A stretch of 64,000 nt of DNA from Globodera rostochiensis (taxonomy: Eukaryota > Nematoda > Chromadorea > Rhabditida > Heteroderidae): positions 372,001 to 436,000 of the forward strand of contig JAEVLN010000021.1 in assembly GCA_018350325.1 (NCBI GenBank), read 5' to 3'. This document shows positions 11,310 through 23,159 of the stretch, in pieces; within the stretch, counting starts at the first letter, position 1; the number at the start of each line of letters is the position of its first letter. A program made the translations under genes and the position numbers. The notes under the pieces are model-generated. The model was not told the DNA's origin, did not search any database, and saw nothing but the letters and a program-made list of their open reading frames with translations.

Positions 11310-12225
11310 TGCCCTGCTTCATGGCACGCTGTTTATCTTTTAAAGGGATTTTATTAAGATTAACTTTGTAAATTAAAATTTTTTAATCTTTGGGAAATTT
11401 TACAATATAATTAATTACATTTGGAGTAAATTTATATTGATGCCGGCCCGACTGTCTTAATAGCATACATTTTTTCTTCTAACTTTTTAAGAACAAAAAA
11501 ATCAACATTTTATAGTATTTAACGAATAAATTATCGTTTGTATATTTGTACCTAAAAGTACAATTTATTTTATTAAACATTAATTTTCATTTTATTAATT
11601 TAATTTTTCATTTTTTTTTGTTTGTTCATAGGTTAGATTTTTTGAATAAAAAAATAGGTCTAATTCTAAATAAATGAAAATTATTTTTTAGTTTATTAAA
11701 TGTTTATCCTCGGAATAACTTTGATTTCGTCTGCCTGTGCTTCTTTGCGGCCGATTATCTTTCGTTTCAGTTTGAATAAGTTTTTAAAAATAAAATTAGG
11801 TTGATTTATTTTCTGTTTTCATGTTTATAATTTATAACACAAAATTATCTATGCTTCTATTTATTTCTTAGCATGTCTTGTAGATAAAATTAACAAAAAA
11901 AAACTCTTCTTCGATACATGATTTGGCGCAGGAGTCATTTTGTAAATTTGTGAAGTTTTTATATTTTTGTAAATTCGTAATTTTTTAAATAAAATGCAGC
12001 AAAAAAACTATTAAACAAAAAGAAAAAAATTTAATTTTGAATGCCTTCAAAAATTCATTTCTTCAAATTTGTATTGCTTAATTTAAAAAAAATTCTTTGT
12101 AAATATGTATCAATAGTTTCCACATTTTCTGAGAACATAATTAGAATTAATAACAATATTTACCAATAAGATAATCAATATAAATTATTACAAATATGAA
12201 ATTGAACTAAACGCAAAAGGTGAGC
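11310..12225. other. No gene recognised
   Basis: AT-rich with no supported open frame. Composition shifts from T-rich to A-rich near 11.9 kb. Confidence 0.4.
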
Positions 12226-12306
12226 CATGAAGTGCAGAATCTAGCCACAACACAGTTTATCAAAATGAGTGCGGGAGGCATAACCGCAATTTAAGTTAAT
12301 TTTCAG

Positions 12307-12372
12307 CTAAACGAGCAGCCAGCCCAAAGAATGTTTGATGGAAGCGCGCAATTTCTAAATAACTTAGTATAG
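12307..12372 (+). CDS. Candidate terminal exon
   Basis: The acceptor TTAATTTTCAG ends at 12,306. The phase-0 reading is LNEQPAQRMFDGSAQFLNN followed by LV and TAG. The upstream 75 bases (12,230-12,295) stay in the same frame except for one TAA, so this could instead be one decayed exon. The opposite strand is also partly open. Family unknown. Confidence 0.28.
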   Translation, partial: LNEQPAQRMFDGSAQFLNNLV

Positions 12373-13545
12373 AACATTTAAAAATATTAAACTGCCTATA
12401 AAATGAGTGGCAAAAAATACCTATTATAAAAACAAAATTTTCTTAAAAGACGGACGGTTGATCTGATAAATGGGAATGGTAGTACCGCACTTGGCGCAGT
12501 TGATGAATACTTGACTGTCAGTCAAATAAATTGAGATTAATAATAAAAGCTAGTGATTAAATAATAACTTTCCAATGAAAACTATTTATAAACTTATGTC
12601 AAAAATTATTTGACCATCGCTGGTGTTCAATTTGCTTATTAAAAAGAACGTCCATCTACCAAGCTTTTGTGAAAGCAGATCTAAATTAATATATAAAAAG
12701 TCAAATAATTCAGATTAAATTAATTTTTGATAAAATTAATTATTTCATAATCCAATTTTTAGTTTTTTATTTATATAATATTATTTAGACTCAACGTAAT
12801 TATTTCATCTCGCTACGGTGTCTTAAAAACTTTTGGTAAGTTTTTTGGCGTTATTTGATAAATTGGCGATATGTAAAGGTTTAAGCGGTGCTCTTTAACT
12901 TGCCGTTGAACCATTACAGAAATATGCGTTTTTGGCTATATTGTAAATTTTTATTGTTTTATAGTTTGTTAGGTCTCAATTTTTGAATAAAGCTTATAGT
13001 GAAATTACATTTCTTTCATTGAATTCATTCAATGAGCGTGTCATAAAAATGATTTTAATGGCAGCAACACTGTTAAATTGTCCGTTGATGCTTTAACGCA
13101 AAAAAACTGTTGATAAATGGAGTTAAATTTAAATAATTGAAATGTTAGTAAATTAGATTTGACGTTGTAAAATTTCATAAAAAACTAATGAGTTAAACTT
13201 ATATTTAATCGAAAACAAGTAACAAAAATAGCAATATATAAATACTTGAATTTTTTAAAGAATTAATAACAGTATGAATATTATTAGCGTAGTTTAAAAA
13301 TATTATTTACATTATATTGACTACTTGCTACCAAAAGATAAGAATTTCAAAAAAGCATAAACGTCTGAATTCGCTTTTGTCACTGTGCGCGTGATGAAAA
13401 AGTTTTATAATTATAAATTGTTGATTTTTTTTTATACAAAATTTCTATTTTTTATAATATTTATACTTTATTTGAGTTAATTTAATTATTACTTTACCAA
13501 TAAGGTCATTTTGATTGTTTCCAACACCGTTATTTAATTTGAGTT

Positions 13546-13749
13546 TTATTTTTGTATTTTTGATAGTATTTTGGAATGTTTCTTCTTAAACATTCCTTCC
13601 GAACAAGTGGTATTTCTTATATTCACCACGAAATTCTCAGGTATTGACCTTACGAGTATTGTGTAAATTTGATAAAATAGAGGCAGGGCCATCGAAAACG
13701 TCCCATCTCCGTAACATTCTAGCATGCGATCACTATACTGTTTACACAT
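13546..13749 (-). pseudogene. MULE transposase fragment
   Basis: A minus-strand frame reads CYGDGTFSMALPLFYQIYTI. The pattern DGTF, then about six residues, then a Pro-x-Phe-Tyr-Gln-[IL]-Tyr-Thr-Ile block is the hallmark start of the MULE transposase catalytic domain, whose first catalytic Asp lies in DGTF. The frame covers only about 67 residues of a domain that normally spans several hundred. No further MULE sequence was recognised on either side, so it is a fragment. The reading continues as VNIRNTTCSEGMFKKKH to a stop at 13,546. It starts after a possible acceptor (GTAAACAG) near 13,731, so it could also be an exon of a domesticated gene. Confidence 0.55.
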
Positions 13750-14395
13750 TTCAACACTTTTTTTTTGTTGCTTAAACTAGCTAATTTAATAATATCTATC
13801 GTGGATGCCGAGACTTGTATTTTTTTATTTAAAATCAATAATTAGATATTCTAATCAAATTAAATTATTTTAATATTCATATTTTTTTATAAAATTGAAT
13901 TGCATTTTTAATAAATAATGGTAAAGTATAACCAATGGAGTGGTGCTCTTCGCTGGCAATGCAAATTGGCGCTTTCCAGGAACAGTATTAACTATTATAC
14001 ATTTAAATTAAACCAAATTTCAATACTATGATCAATGATTACGAAAAAACATATTAAAACAATTTATAATGTTGACATATTCAGATGATTATAACAGCAA
14101 TTCGCCTTTTTGTTTATTCAGTAAAAAAGAAATAAAGCTAAGAATTTATCACTTTAAATTTATTGATCAAAAAAACAACGGAAAGGCTTTTCAGGAAAGT
14201 ATTCACGTAGTGCGGGTCCAATCATCTTCTTTGTTGGTTATGTTGTATTAATTGCTTAATATCAATAATTTCAAAATTTTATAGACAGATTCAAATTTTA
14301 TCTTAGAAATATACTATGATAAACCTTTATAAAAAACTTTTTTTAAATTTCAAATTGAAATAATATGAAATTCCAAGCAATCTTTACCATATCAT

Positions 14396-14652
14396 CATAA
14401 TTTTTATAAATTAAGATATTTTATATTAAATAAATATCGCGATAAAAATAGACAAAGCAAACATAATTTTTATAAATTAAGATATTTTATATTAAAAAAA
14501 TATCACGATAAAAATAGTCAAAGCGAACATAATTTTTATAAGTTAAGATATTTTATATTAAAATAAATATCACGATAAAAATAGACAAAGCGAACATAAT
14601 TTTTACAAATTAAGATATTTTATATTAAAAAAAATATCACGATAAAAATAAA
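14396..14652. repeat. Tandem repeat, about 4 copies of 66-67 bp
   Basis: Unit starts at 14,396, 14,462, 14,529 and 14,595, each beginning CATAATTTTTA and containing AAGATATTTTATATTAAA and CGATAAAAATA. Copies differ by a few substitutions and one A-run length. The unit is AT-rich and non-coding. Confidence 0.9.
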
Positions 14653-14654
14653 AA

Positions 14655-16430
14655 AACTTTTTAATCACTCTGTTGTAATCTTATAATAACTAGTTGCTAA
14701 ACATAATATTAATATAATTTATAACAAACATCGATTAAAAAAAGTAATGCTAAAACTTTCAGAATCAACAATTCTGTGTGGGCAGTCATAACATTTGGAA
14801 GTTTTGACTATTTAATAAAGACCTATACATAAATAAATAAATATCATAATATATGTATAATCAAGTTTAAAGCATGCCATACGCCTTGCCTATAAATTGG
14901 CAAAGCACGTATGTACTAGGCCAAAGCTGGCCTTTTCAAGAAGCGAATTGAGCTTCGCGTGAAGCGAGATGTAATGAGTTGTCGGCTGCAACCATTGTAG
15001 GGAAAGCCTGCTAATTTCATTTTTTAAATCATTCAAACTGCAACAAAATAAAATTTTTTATAAAAGGCAAAATATAATGACAAAAATACACAATTTGAGT
15101 TTACTAATTTTGAAACCCTCCGTATAATTTAACTAAACAAAAACCATTTCATAATAACAGTAAAAAAAATACTAGCACTTTAAAAAGAAAGAATACGAAG
15201 CATGAAATTGTATACGTATTAACCCCAAAATGTAATAAAAAGAACATAATTAAAGGCCATTAAAATAAACATTTGATAAAAAGATCATAATTAAAGGTCA
15301 TTAAAATAAAATTTTGATAAAAACCAAAGGACCGTATAAAAGCAAGCCGATTTCCCAAAATTTCTGACCAGTCCGAATACCTTCCGAAAAGGGAAAATAA
15401 AAATTATTAAGCAAAAAAAACAAAAACCACAATTATAAAATAACAATATTTTGTACATAGAATTTACCAAAAAACAAAAGTTAAAAATCAAAAATATTTA
15501 ATACAAATTTAAAAAACTTATATTAATTTATGGTTAATATAATCCTTTAAGAAAGATGATGATAAATCCAAAAAAAAATTCAATACCAGGAAATATACGT
15601 CAAAGCATTAAACATGAAAATGTTTTCAAAAAAAATTACGCTATGCAAATTATATTTAAAAATGTTTATATACTGTACAATATGTTTATTTGTTATTAAG
15701 GTGCTTTTTCTATTGGACAATATTATATAAAAATTATCTTTTACCAACTTAAAATTTTTTTGATTTGACTAATGAGGAGACAGACGTGAAGTTTGAAGCA
15801 ACCGCTTGTTTTGGTTTTTTTAATTTTAATGTATCAATAAATAATAAAATTCAAAACATTTGACGGATTAATTATAGCTTAATAACTAGAATTACCTTCA
15901 TTAGACATATTTTCATTAAATATTTTATTGTTAATTTGATTATTTGAATTTAATATGTAAATTTGGGTTTTATTTTTACATTTTATTTAATCTTTGTTAT
16001 TTAATTAAATTTATTAGATTTATTTAAAGCATGGAAGAACCAGCCACTGCCAGGCTAAAGCAAAGATAATTTGCTCATATGTGTTTAGTCATATTATTAC
16101 AGTTTATAATACGCCGTAAATTATAATACACATCTGAATTTTATCTTATAGATTTTATTTTTTAAGGTTCAGATTTTAAAAATTTAATAATTGAATTTGA
16201 TTGGGCATCATAAAATTGTAATTGAACTGGGTTTCAGTAAATATTAAATTTACTCCACTTGTCTGTAATTTTGAAAAGCAGCTCTACTCACCCAATCTTC
16301 CCCCAATAATAAAAATATTTTAATAAGTTTTTAAATATTTTTATTTAAAATGCGAGCAAAACAAGAATTTTTGAAATAAATTCATCACATCTTACTGAAT
16401 TTTTGCTTCAAACAAATATCATTAAAATGT
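14655..16430. other. A-rich stretch without a resolved gene
   Basis: A short near-tandem duplication (about 55 bp; AACATAATTAAAGGCCATTA) lies at 15,240-15,320. A GC-richer island at 14,880-15,010 has no consistent frame. A minus frame at 15,291-15,491 is open but of low complexity. Confidence 0.4.
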
Positions 16431-16541
16431 TCAAAAAATTTCCGGCAATCCACCCCTCTTATGGAGCGGGAGGATGCCTTGAATAACGCCTTCGTTGACA
16501 CCCACGGCCAAGAAGTTTTGACGCAAAGGACCAACATCAAA
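16431..16541 (-). CDS. Candidate terminal exon on minus strand
   Basis: The minus-strand acceptor TTGCAAGCCAG lies just before 16,541. The phase-0 reading is FDVGPLRQNFLAVGVNEGV, then IQGILPLHKRGGLPEIF and TGA at 16,431. Composition and residue use look coding, and the surrounding A-rich plus strand fits T-rich introns on minus. The plus strand is also open here (16,380-16,577), so the call is tentative. No family recognised. Confidence 0.35.
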   Translation of the reverse strand, partial: FDVGPLRQNFLAVGVNEGVIQGILPLHKRGGLPEIF

Positions 16542-16544
16542 CTG

Positions 16545-18425
16545 GCTTGCAATAAAATTTTATCTCAAACATCATAATAAAAAATATTGTGTCAAAATAA
16601 AATTTTTTAATTAAAAAATAAACGAAGTATGTGTTTTAACGTATTTTTAGAAAATTTCATTAAAAAAATTAAAAATTATTTAAGTGAGTACAACGATCAA
16701 AACTTTAATTTAGACGATATTTTTATTTAAAAACCCATCAAAAACGAGTTTGTCGAAATATCAGCCAAAGCAAATGCAACAGAATTGAGAACATATTTCA
16801 AATAAATATATCAATAATATGATGAAGCTAAAACAGTGCCCAGTTCAGATCGGTCATTACATCACATTCCCATGACGCCTTAACTAATTAAAATTTTATT
16901 TGGTGACAAATTTATAAATTTAGTTATCAGATGCTTAAAATAAATAAAATATGCTAAGTATGAAATAAAATGCTAAATAAAATCTGAGCTTTAAAATATT
17001 CCATTTAAATTTAGCTTTAAAAATTTTGAAATAAATTCGTTTCCAAAGGGGAAAATACGCGACACAAAGACATAAACTGCTGTGCAGAGCAATACGATTT
17101 GGCTTGCTGTGCCATTAATTAATAAATTTAAAATTTTGAAAAAATAAAAACCAAAAGCCATTAATGCATTTGAATAAATAAAGAAAAAGTAATTTAACAT
17201 TTGAAATCCAAAATTAAAACATCTAATAGTTTAACTATTTCAAAATAGTTAAAATTAATATAATTATGTACATATACATTAATTATTAAATATAAACTAT
17301 TAGTTAAAGCAAAGAGAAAATTATTTTATTTTGTAATGTTTTTTAATATTTAATTATTAATTTTTTGTTGGATTTAGTTCATTATTGGTTTTTTTTACAT
17401 TTTCATGTTCAGTTTTGCTTTTATGACAGCTTTTTTTCATACGTTTTATATTATTTTTATTTTTACTTTTCTAGGTTGGCTGTGTTCGTGGAAAATGTTT
17501 GACTTTTTTTGGTCATTTTCTTTTTCAAACGCTTTCTTTTCGTGGTTTAATGGCATTTCTAAAAATAATATTTAATATTTTAATTATAAATTTTCAATTG
17601 TTCATCTTTATTTTATGTACGAAGAATAACAATTAAAAAAAAGTGTTAAACTTTTGCAAAATAACTAAATAAATACATTACACAAATGTTTTAGTTTTTT
17701 CTTACAACAATTTGTATTCTTAATGCGTTTAAAAAAATAAACATAAAATAAACTCAGAAAATTCTATAATAAAAATCTTATTTGTCTAAATTGCGCGTAT
17801 ATTAATGAATACTTATTTGAAACTTTTAAAATTTAAAAAAAGTATGGCTTCAGATTGAGCACAAAAAAAATTTTTTTTAAAAAAAGTCTCCTTAAGCAAA
17901 GACAAAGAAGAGAGAGTGTGCATCTGGACATTTATGCTGCTAAATCAGTTAAAAAATAAATTAGCAGCAACAAATTTTATTAAAATATATAAACTTCTAG
18001 CCAATTTAAAAAGTATCATTAAATGCTCTTACTGTTGATTAAATTATGTTGTGTTGAAATTGCATTACAAATTAAAGTTGGCAAAAAAGCAATATTTGAT
18101 GTTGCTATTTTTTTTATAGCTTTTATCAAAGACCAAATTCTTTCCACAAAATTACTGCATTTTTCCATCATCGATCATCTGGCTCAACTCTGGATTTAAT
18201 CTTGTTTTTTGATTAAATAAAAATAAAATCATACACGTTGCTTAATAGCCATAAATAAACTTTACTCAAAAATGATTATGTTTTGATAACAAATACTACA
18301 ATCTGATGTTGGCACCAATCAACCTTTTTTAAGGAAAACGGTAAAAACAACTAAAATTTTAATAACAAAAAGAAAAAAAAATTTAAAAAATCTTTACGTC
18401 AACATAAGAGCAAGTATGGCAGCCA
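16545..18425. other. No gene recognised
   Basis: AT-rich. A short T-rich sub-block (17,330-17,600) interrupts the otherwise A-rich plus strand. Scattered frames of up to 69 codons are low-complexity. Confidence 0.4.
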
Positions 18426-18629
18426 TCATGAGCGCATATTGGAACATGTCTGGAGGAAGAATGTATGATTTGAGACGGTACAATTCGCTCGATTAGGCGA
18501 GACAGTTTTACATCCCTGATTTCTTGCTTTATTACAGGCAATTAAAAATAATTTTTTACAGTTATGACGATGCATTAAGGGCGGCATGGACGAGGTGTTC
18601 ATAAATGAAAGAGTAAAAAAAAAGATCAA
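18426..18629 (-). CDS. Cys-rich C-terminal exon candidate
   Basis: The minus frame ends at a TGA (18,426) and contains CKKLFLIACNKARNQGC, then PNRANCTVSNHTFFLQTC, with five cysteines and N-glycosylation-type NCT and NHT sites. This suggests an extracellular domain. An internal acceptor (AAATCAG, near 18,497) would give a shorter terminal exon of about 70 nt with three of the cysteines. The spacing is loosely like a ShK-type domain but lacks its last cysteine. Not assigned. Confidence 0.3.
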   Translation of the reverse strand: MIFFFTLSFMNTSSMPPLMHRHNCKKLFLIACNKARNQGCKTVSPNRANCTVSNHTFFLQTCSNMRS

Positions 18630-18803
18630 TATTGTATATTATTAACAGAAAGAGTACAAAATGATTAAAAATAAATTTATTAACGCAAAGAGATTTAAAT
18701 AAAAGTGCAACTTTCAATGTAATATAATAATTTAAAATATGTTTAAAGAAAAAAGATAAAAGATAGCATCTTGGACCACTGTGGCACGCAGATGGGCTTG
18801 TAC

Positions 18804-18883
18804 CTCCCCAAAAACAACTGGCTCTTAGGTAAAGGCAGTCGAGGAAATCCATTAAAATTTATCGCATTTGTTTCGGAGCAAGT
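18804..18883 (-). CDS. Candidate internal exon, 80 nt
   Basis: The minus strand has acceptor ATATTTGACAG just before 18,883 and donor GGGGAG|GTACAAG after 18,804. The reading is TCSETNAINFNGFPRLPL, then PKSQLFLG, ending in phase 2. Both splice sites are good and the frame is open throughout. A plus-strand frame (18,771-18,965) overlaps it but lacks matching splice sites. No family recognised. Confidence 0.4.
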
Positions 18884-19502
18884 CTGTCAAATATGTAAAA
18901 ATTGCTTTAAATTCAATGCCAATAAAAAAGGCATGATGGCAGATGATTCAACAAAAATGATATAAAAATTTTAAAATCTCATTGAATTTACTAATTTTTT
19001 TAAAAGTAATCTTATAACAATAAAATACAAATCGAATCTCAACCTATTGGTTTAAATTTTCCGGCTTTGACATTACGTGGACATCGATCGCAGCCCGTTT
19101 CAATTTTGAATTTCAAAACGATCGAATTGGACCTGATTTTTGTAAAAAATAAAAACCTCAAAATGAACCTTTAAAGATCTCTTTTTATTTAACCAAATAC
19201 ACGCACAAAATCGACTTTCAGACATGCAAATCAAAATTTAAAAAAACATTGTCATAATGATTTAAACTTAATCTCGATAAAATGTTTTTTGATTGTATAA
19301 AACCTCAGTTTAGAGAAAAAAATAAAGTTTAAAAACAATCAAAAAAATAAATACAGAAATTTAAGTATATCATTAATTTTATAATAAATTCAAACTATAA
19401 AAACAACAAGATTTAAGGATTAATAGTCTTCCATGTGTTACCTCAGCAACTTTCGGAACAAACCATAAAGCAAATAATATTTGGATATAAAAATCAACTT
19501 AC

Positions 19503-19729
19503 ATCATTTTGGCGTAAAAAGCATAAAACGTAACTTTAACATAAATAACTTTAATGTGATCACATAACAAAGTTATGTATGTTAATGAAGATTTATAAAA
19601 TGATAAACCCCAAATTAATGCAATAATTAATTTAAAATACACACAAAAACCTATAACAAACAAACCGATTAAAATAATAGTATTACAATATTTTTGCGTT
19701 TTAATTATTAAAGATATAAAAGACAGCAA
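19503..19729 (-). CDS. Hydrophobic exon candidate (membrane segments)
   Basis: A minus frame of about 75 codons, rich in Ile, Leu, Phe and Tyr, contains NTIILIGLFVIGFCVYF and IIALIWGLSFY, two likely membrane spans, and ends at a good donor (ATGAT|GTAAGTTG, exon end 19,503). It could be part of a multipass receptor. However, AT-rich random frames also give hydrophobic peptides, so confidence is low. Confidence 0.22.
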
Positions 19730-20218
19730 TATTTTTAACAGGAACTATGCACATAATATCACGGAAAAGTGCTAAAGATGATTAATCAAACAAGCGCTGT
19801 CTGCAGATCTGAATTGCTTTTCGCAGGATGTCCATATCCAAATTTGTCCATATGAAATCGCCTTGCTCGACAAAAAAAGCAAAAAATCATGTATTCAATA
19901 TTTGTCAGCTCTTTATGGAAGTTACCTAATCGGTTTTATTTAACAAAATATTTAAATTAAAACGCGTTAAAAATTTGCATGCAATAAATAAGCTTATTTA
20001 TTAAAACAAAACAAAATTAATTGACAATAAACAACTATATAAAATCACAAGTCAATGGGAGAAAAAAAATTCCAAAAATTACATAACGTTTTGAGTGTTC
20101 GATCTTCAAGGATGTGTATTGGGCCGTGCCCTTTGCTCTTTTAATTTTAAAAAACGATATTCCGTCCTATTTTTGAAAAATGCTCATCGGCTTCTAATCA
20201 GTTAAATAAATCACTCAC

Positions 20219-20247
20219 AGGTTTTGAAGAATGGGTCAAATCAATGG
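20219..20247 (-). CDS. Candidate 29-nt micro-exon
   Basis: Minus-strand acceptor TACAATAAG and donor AACCT|GTGAGTGA flank a 29-nt segment whose only useful frame reads IDLTHSSKP after completing a split codon. No linked exon assigned. Confidence 0.22.
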
Positions 20248-20249
20248 CT

Positions 20250-22944
20250 TATTGTAGAACATGTTAAATTTCACAAATATTTCCTGTTAAATTTATTAAA
20301 TAACAGTAATTAACTAGAATATGCCATAATAAAATTATTCTATGAAACATGTTGACAAAAAATTTGCATAAAACTTATATTGATCGAGTGATTTGTTTTC
20401 AAAATTATCAGCACAATCATATTCAGCCAAAAAAAATTGAATTAAAAAAATCATATTTAAAAGCTAAATAAAATATAATTAATCTTTAAAAATATCAAAA
20501 AGTATTTATAAAATAAAACACTTATATTCAATTTAAACAATGAATAAAAAGATACAATAAACAATGTTTTTCTTAAATGATAAATTCCGTTAGCCTTACT
20601 AAAATAAAACAATTGGAAAAATGATTACTGCATTTTAATAATGGCATATTAAAAAATAACTAGAATATAAAAAAATGAAAATTAAAACGATATGGATGAT
20701 TAAACTTAACAACAAATTAAAAAGCACTATTATAATTTTCACATGTCAAATATTTAAAAAATTAATAGATTTTTTGGGTTAACATTAAATACCTAAAAAA
20801 GAAAACAAAACAATACCAAATTTTTTAATAATAAATGCTTTTAAATAATTTTGTACAAAAATTGTATAATTCTTGTAAAAATGAATTTATTTTTTAAAAA
20901 ATTAAAACGACCATTATTATCTACAAAAGATAAAATCATCAAGCTTAAAAATATTATTATTAAATTACACATACTAAATGTTTTTAGGAATGTCGACATA
21001 ACAATATCAAAATATTTAATACATTAACAGTATAAAAAGTTTAAATTCGCAATTGCAAACGAAAGTTTAATTTAATTAAAAATATAAGCAGGTGAGACAA
21101 ATATCTAAGCATTTTTCCTCAGAATATTCAAAGAATAAAAAATTACTCACAGAAAGTTCTGCTTTATGAAATAAAATATTAATGATTAAAACCAAAATAA
21201 AAAATTAACATTCTATTATTATCTGCGACTCAGGAAGAAGTATTTGAGTTTCATCTGAAACAAAAAATAGAAGTTTCATAGTAAATATTTAAAGTTATAA
21301 CAAATGTCTACAAAGAAATATTCATATATTTTTTTAAAATAATAATCTTAATTTACATAAATACTTATTAAAACAAATAATACAAAAATTGTAACCTTAG
21401 TCCTACAGTGAAGAGTTCGATATTACTTCTAAACACAATAATTGTTCAAAACAAAGCTATTCGGATTCTTAAAAAGCATACTACGCCTGGTTGATTATTT
21501 AAATACATACAGAAATGATAATGATAATTTTCATACAAATTTAACCTATAAAATTAATTGAAGCAATAAGCAGTAATAATGTTTGCAATTTAAGTATGAA
21601 TATAACTAATCTAAACATACCTATTGTCATGCACAGAATGATATATATTAGTTTTTAGAGTGGTAAAAATGAGAAAATTTGTCGATGGTTGGCCTGTTTG
21701 TAATTGTATATGCCATTTATTGGTTTATTTGTTTATCATTACGAGCCGCCGGAAAGTATAGTAACAACAACAGCCACGGGAGAGAGATCGTGGCAGAAGA
21801 ATGAATTTTATGCCGACAAAATCAATGTATTTGCGTAAAAACAAATGATTATTTCTCTTTTTATATCGTTATATTTTATGAAAAATTAATATAAACTGTT
21901 AACATTTTGAATATTAAAACCAGAAGTAGAATTATTTATTTACAAGGATTTCATAAATAATAGTACTCAATAACAAATATAACCAAACGCTAAAATTTAT
22001 AACACCTAAATATAAAGGAATAAATAAAGCAACTAATAAAATATCTTACCATGATATCAGAAAAGATAATTATTATTAAGAGATGCCGGAAGTCATATGC
22101 CTGGCAGAGTATTCGGTCTGTGCGTATACATTCAAAATCCTGGCAAAGAGAATATGGTAATAATTAAATATATTTTAAATAATTAGGCATTAAATAAAAC
22201 CAACAAAAATAAAGCAATTTTTGATACAAAATATGTAATAGTTTATTTATTATTTAAAACTTTATTACCTAAATAATTTAAAGATCTAAGGTTCAGCAAT
22301 TTCAAATATAAATTAATTACAACATAACATAAAACCATCTGTGAATACATTAAACAATTGGACTCAGGCCTACTGACAACGCCAGTCATAAGATTCGGAA
22401 CCCAACATAATTATAAAACTAATATTAAGCAAAAGCAATTATAATAAATAAAAATTTATTTAATAAAGAAAATTAAATAATTGGATAGGGAGCAAAGCTT
22501 AAATAAATAATTATCTACTAAAAATGGTGCACCGAAATTTTAATTATTCATTAAAGTTATTAAAGCATAAATAGGTAAATAATACTCATATAAATTTTAT
22601 AAAATATTTGTAAGCACAAACCTTCTATTCATTATTCAAATGATATTCCCGCCTTAATCAATAAATTTTTATTAAAACTGAGCGAATTCATACAGAATGC
22701 ATATAGAAAAAAAGTAATTTTAAAAATAAACAAAATGGATAATTTAAAAACTGAGCTAAAATGTAAATGATACGCCAAAAATTCCGAGAATTGATCAAAA
22801 CTATGGATCTATTTTTCTGGCCGCAGCCCCAAAATCATTGAACGTTTAAATTTAAAATGTGAATAAATAGAACTTAATATATGCTGAAACAAAGTAAGCA
22901 GATTCAAAGCGCTGGGCAAATTGTTAGCTTTTTATAATTTTTAC
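20250..22944. other. A-rich stretch with no resolved gene
   Basis: Very AT-rich. A plus-strand mini-frame at 21,685-21,804 (39 codons) starts MVGLFVIVYAIYWFICLSL and then turns polar (SNNNSHGREIVAEE). It could be a small membrane peptide or an exon but has no supporting splice or poly(A) evidence. GC-richer patches also lie at 22,080-22,150 and 22,780-22,830. Confidence 0.3.
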
Positions 22945-22993
22945 CAACAAAGTGGGGGCGCTAATTTGGACAAAGATGCGGTTGGAATCACAA
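22945..22993 (-). CDS. Candidate internal exon, 49 nt
   Basis: Minus-strand acceptor AATATTTTGTAG and donor TTGTTG|GTAAAAAT bound a GC-richer 49-nt segment. One open frame reads CDSNRIFVQISAPTLL, and a second reads VIPTASLSKLAPPLC. The splice signals are good, but the frame cannot be chosen without neighbours. Confidence 0.33.
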
Positions 22994-23123
22994 CTACAAA
23001 ATATTAAAAACATACAAACTTAAAAATCAAAAATTATTTAAAAAATCTTACCAAAATGCCAAACTAAAAGAAACCAAAGAAAGCTGGGTATTGACTACGA
23101 TCATATCCTTGAGGAGAACATAC

Positions 23124-23159
23124 CTAACTGACTGACCAGCTTGCACAAGTGCAAGAGAA
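23124..23159 (-). CDS. Candidate 36-nt micro-exon
   Basis: Minus-strand acceptor TTCCATCAATAG and donor GTTAG|GTATGTTC bound 36 nt, of which two frames are stop-free (one reads LLHLCKLVSQL). A still shorter candidate (12 nt, between CTTTTAG and GTAAGATT) lies at about 23,053. Function unknown. Confidence 0.28.
   Translation of the reverse strand, partial: FSCTCASWSVS

Noticed and set aside
16380..16577. Plus-strand frame with a SNARE-like look (LTQRTNIKLACNKIL)
   Set aside because: No start or acceptor, and the minus strand of the same island has a better acceptor, a stop and a fitting skew. The resemblance is weak.
18771..18965. Plus-strand ORF of 64 codons
   Set aside because: Overlaps a minus-strand exon candidate with matching splice sites, which explains the GC-richer composition better.
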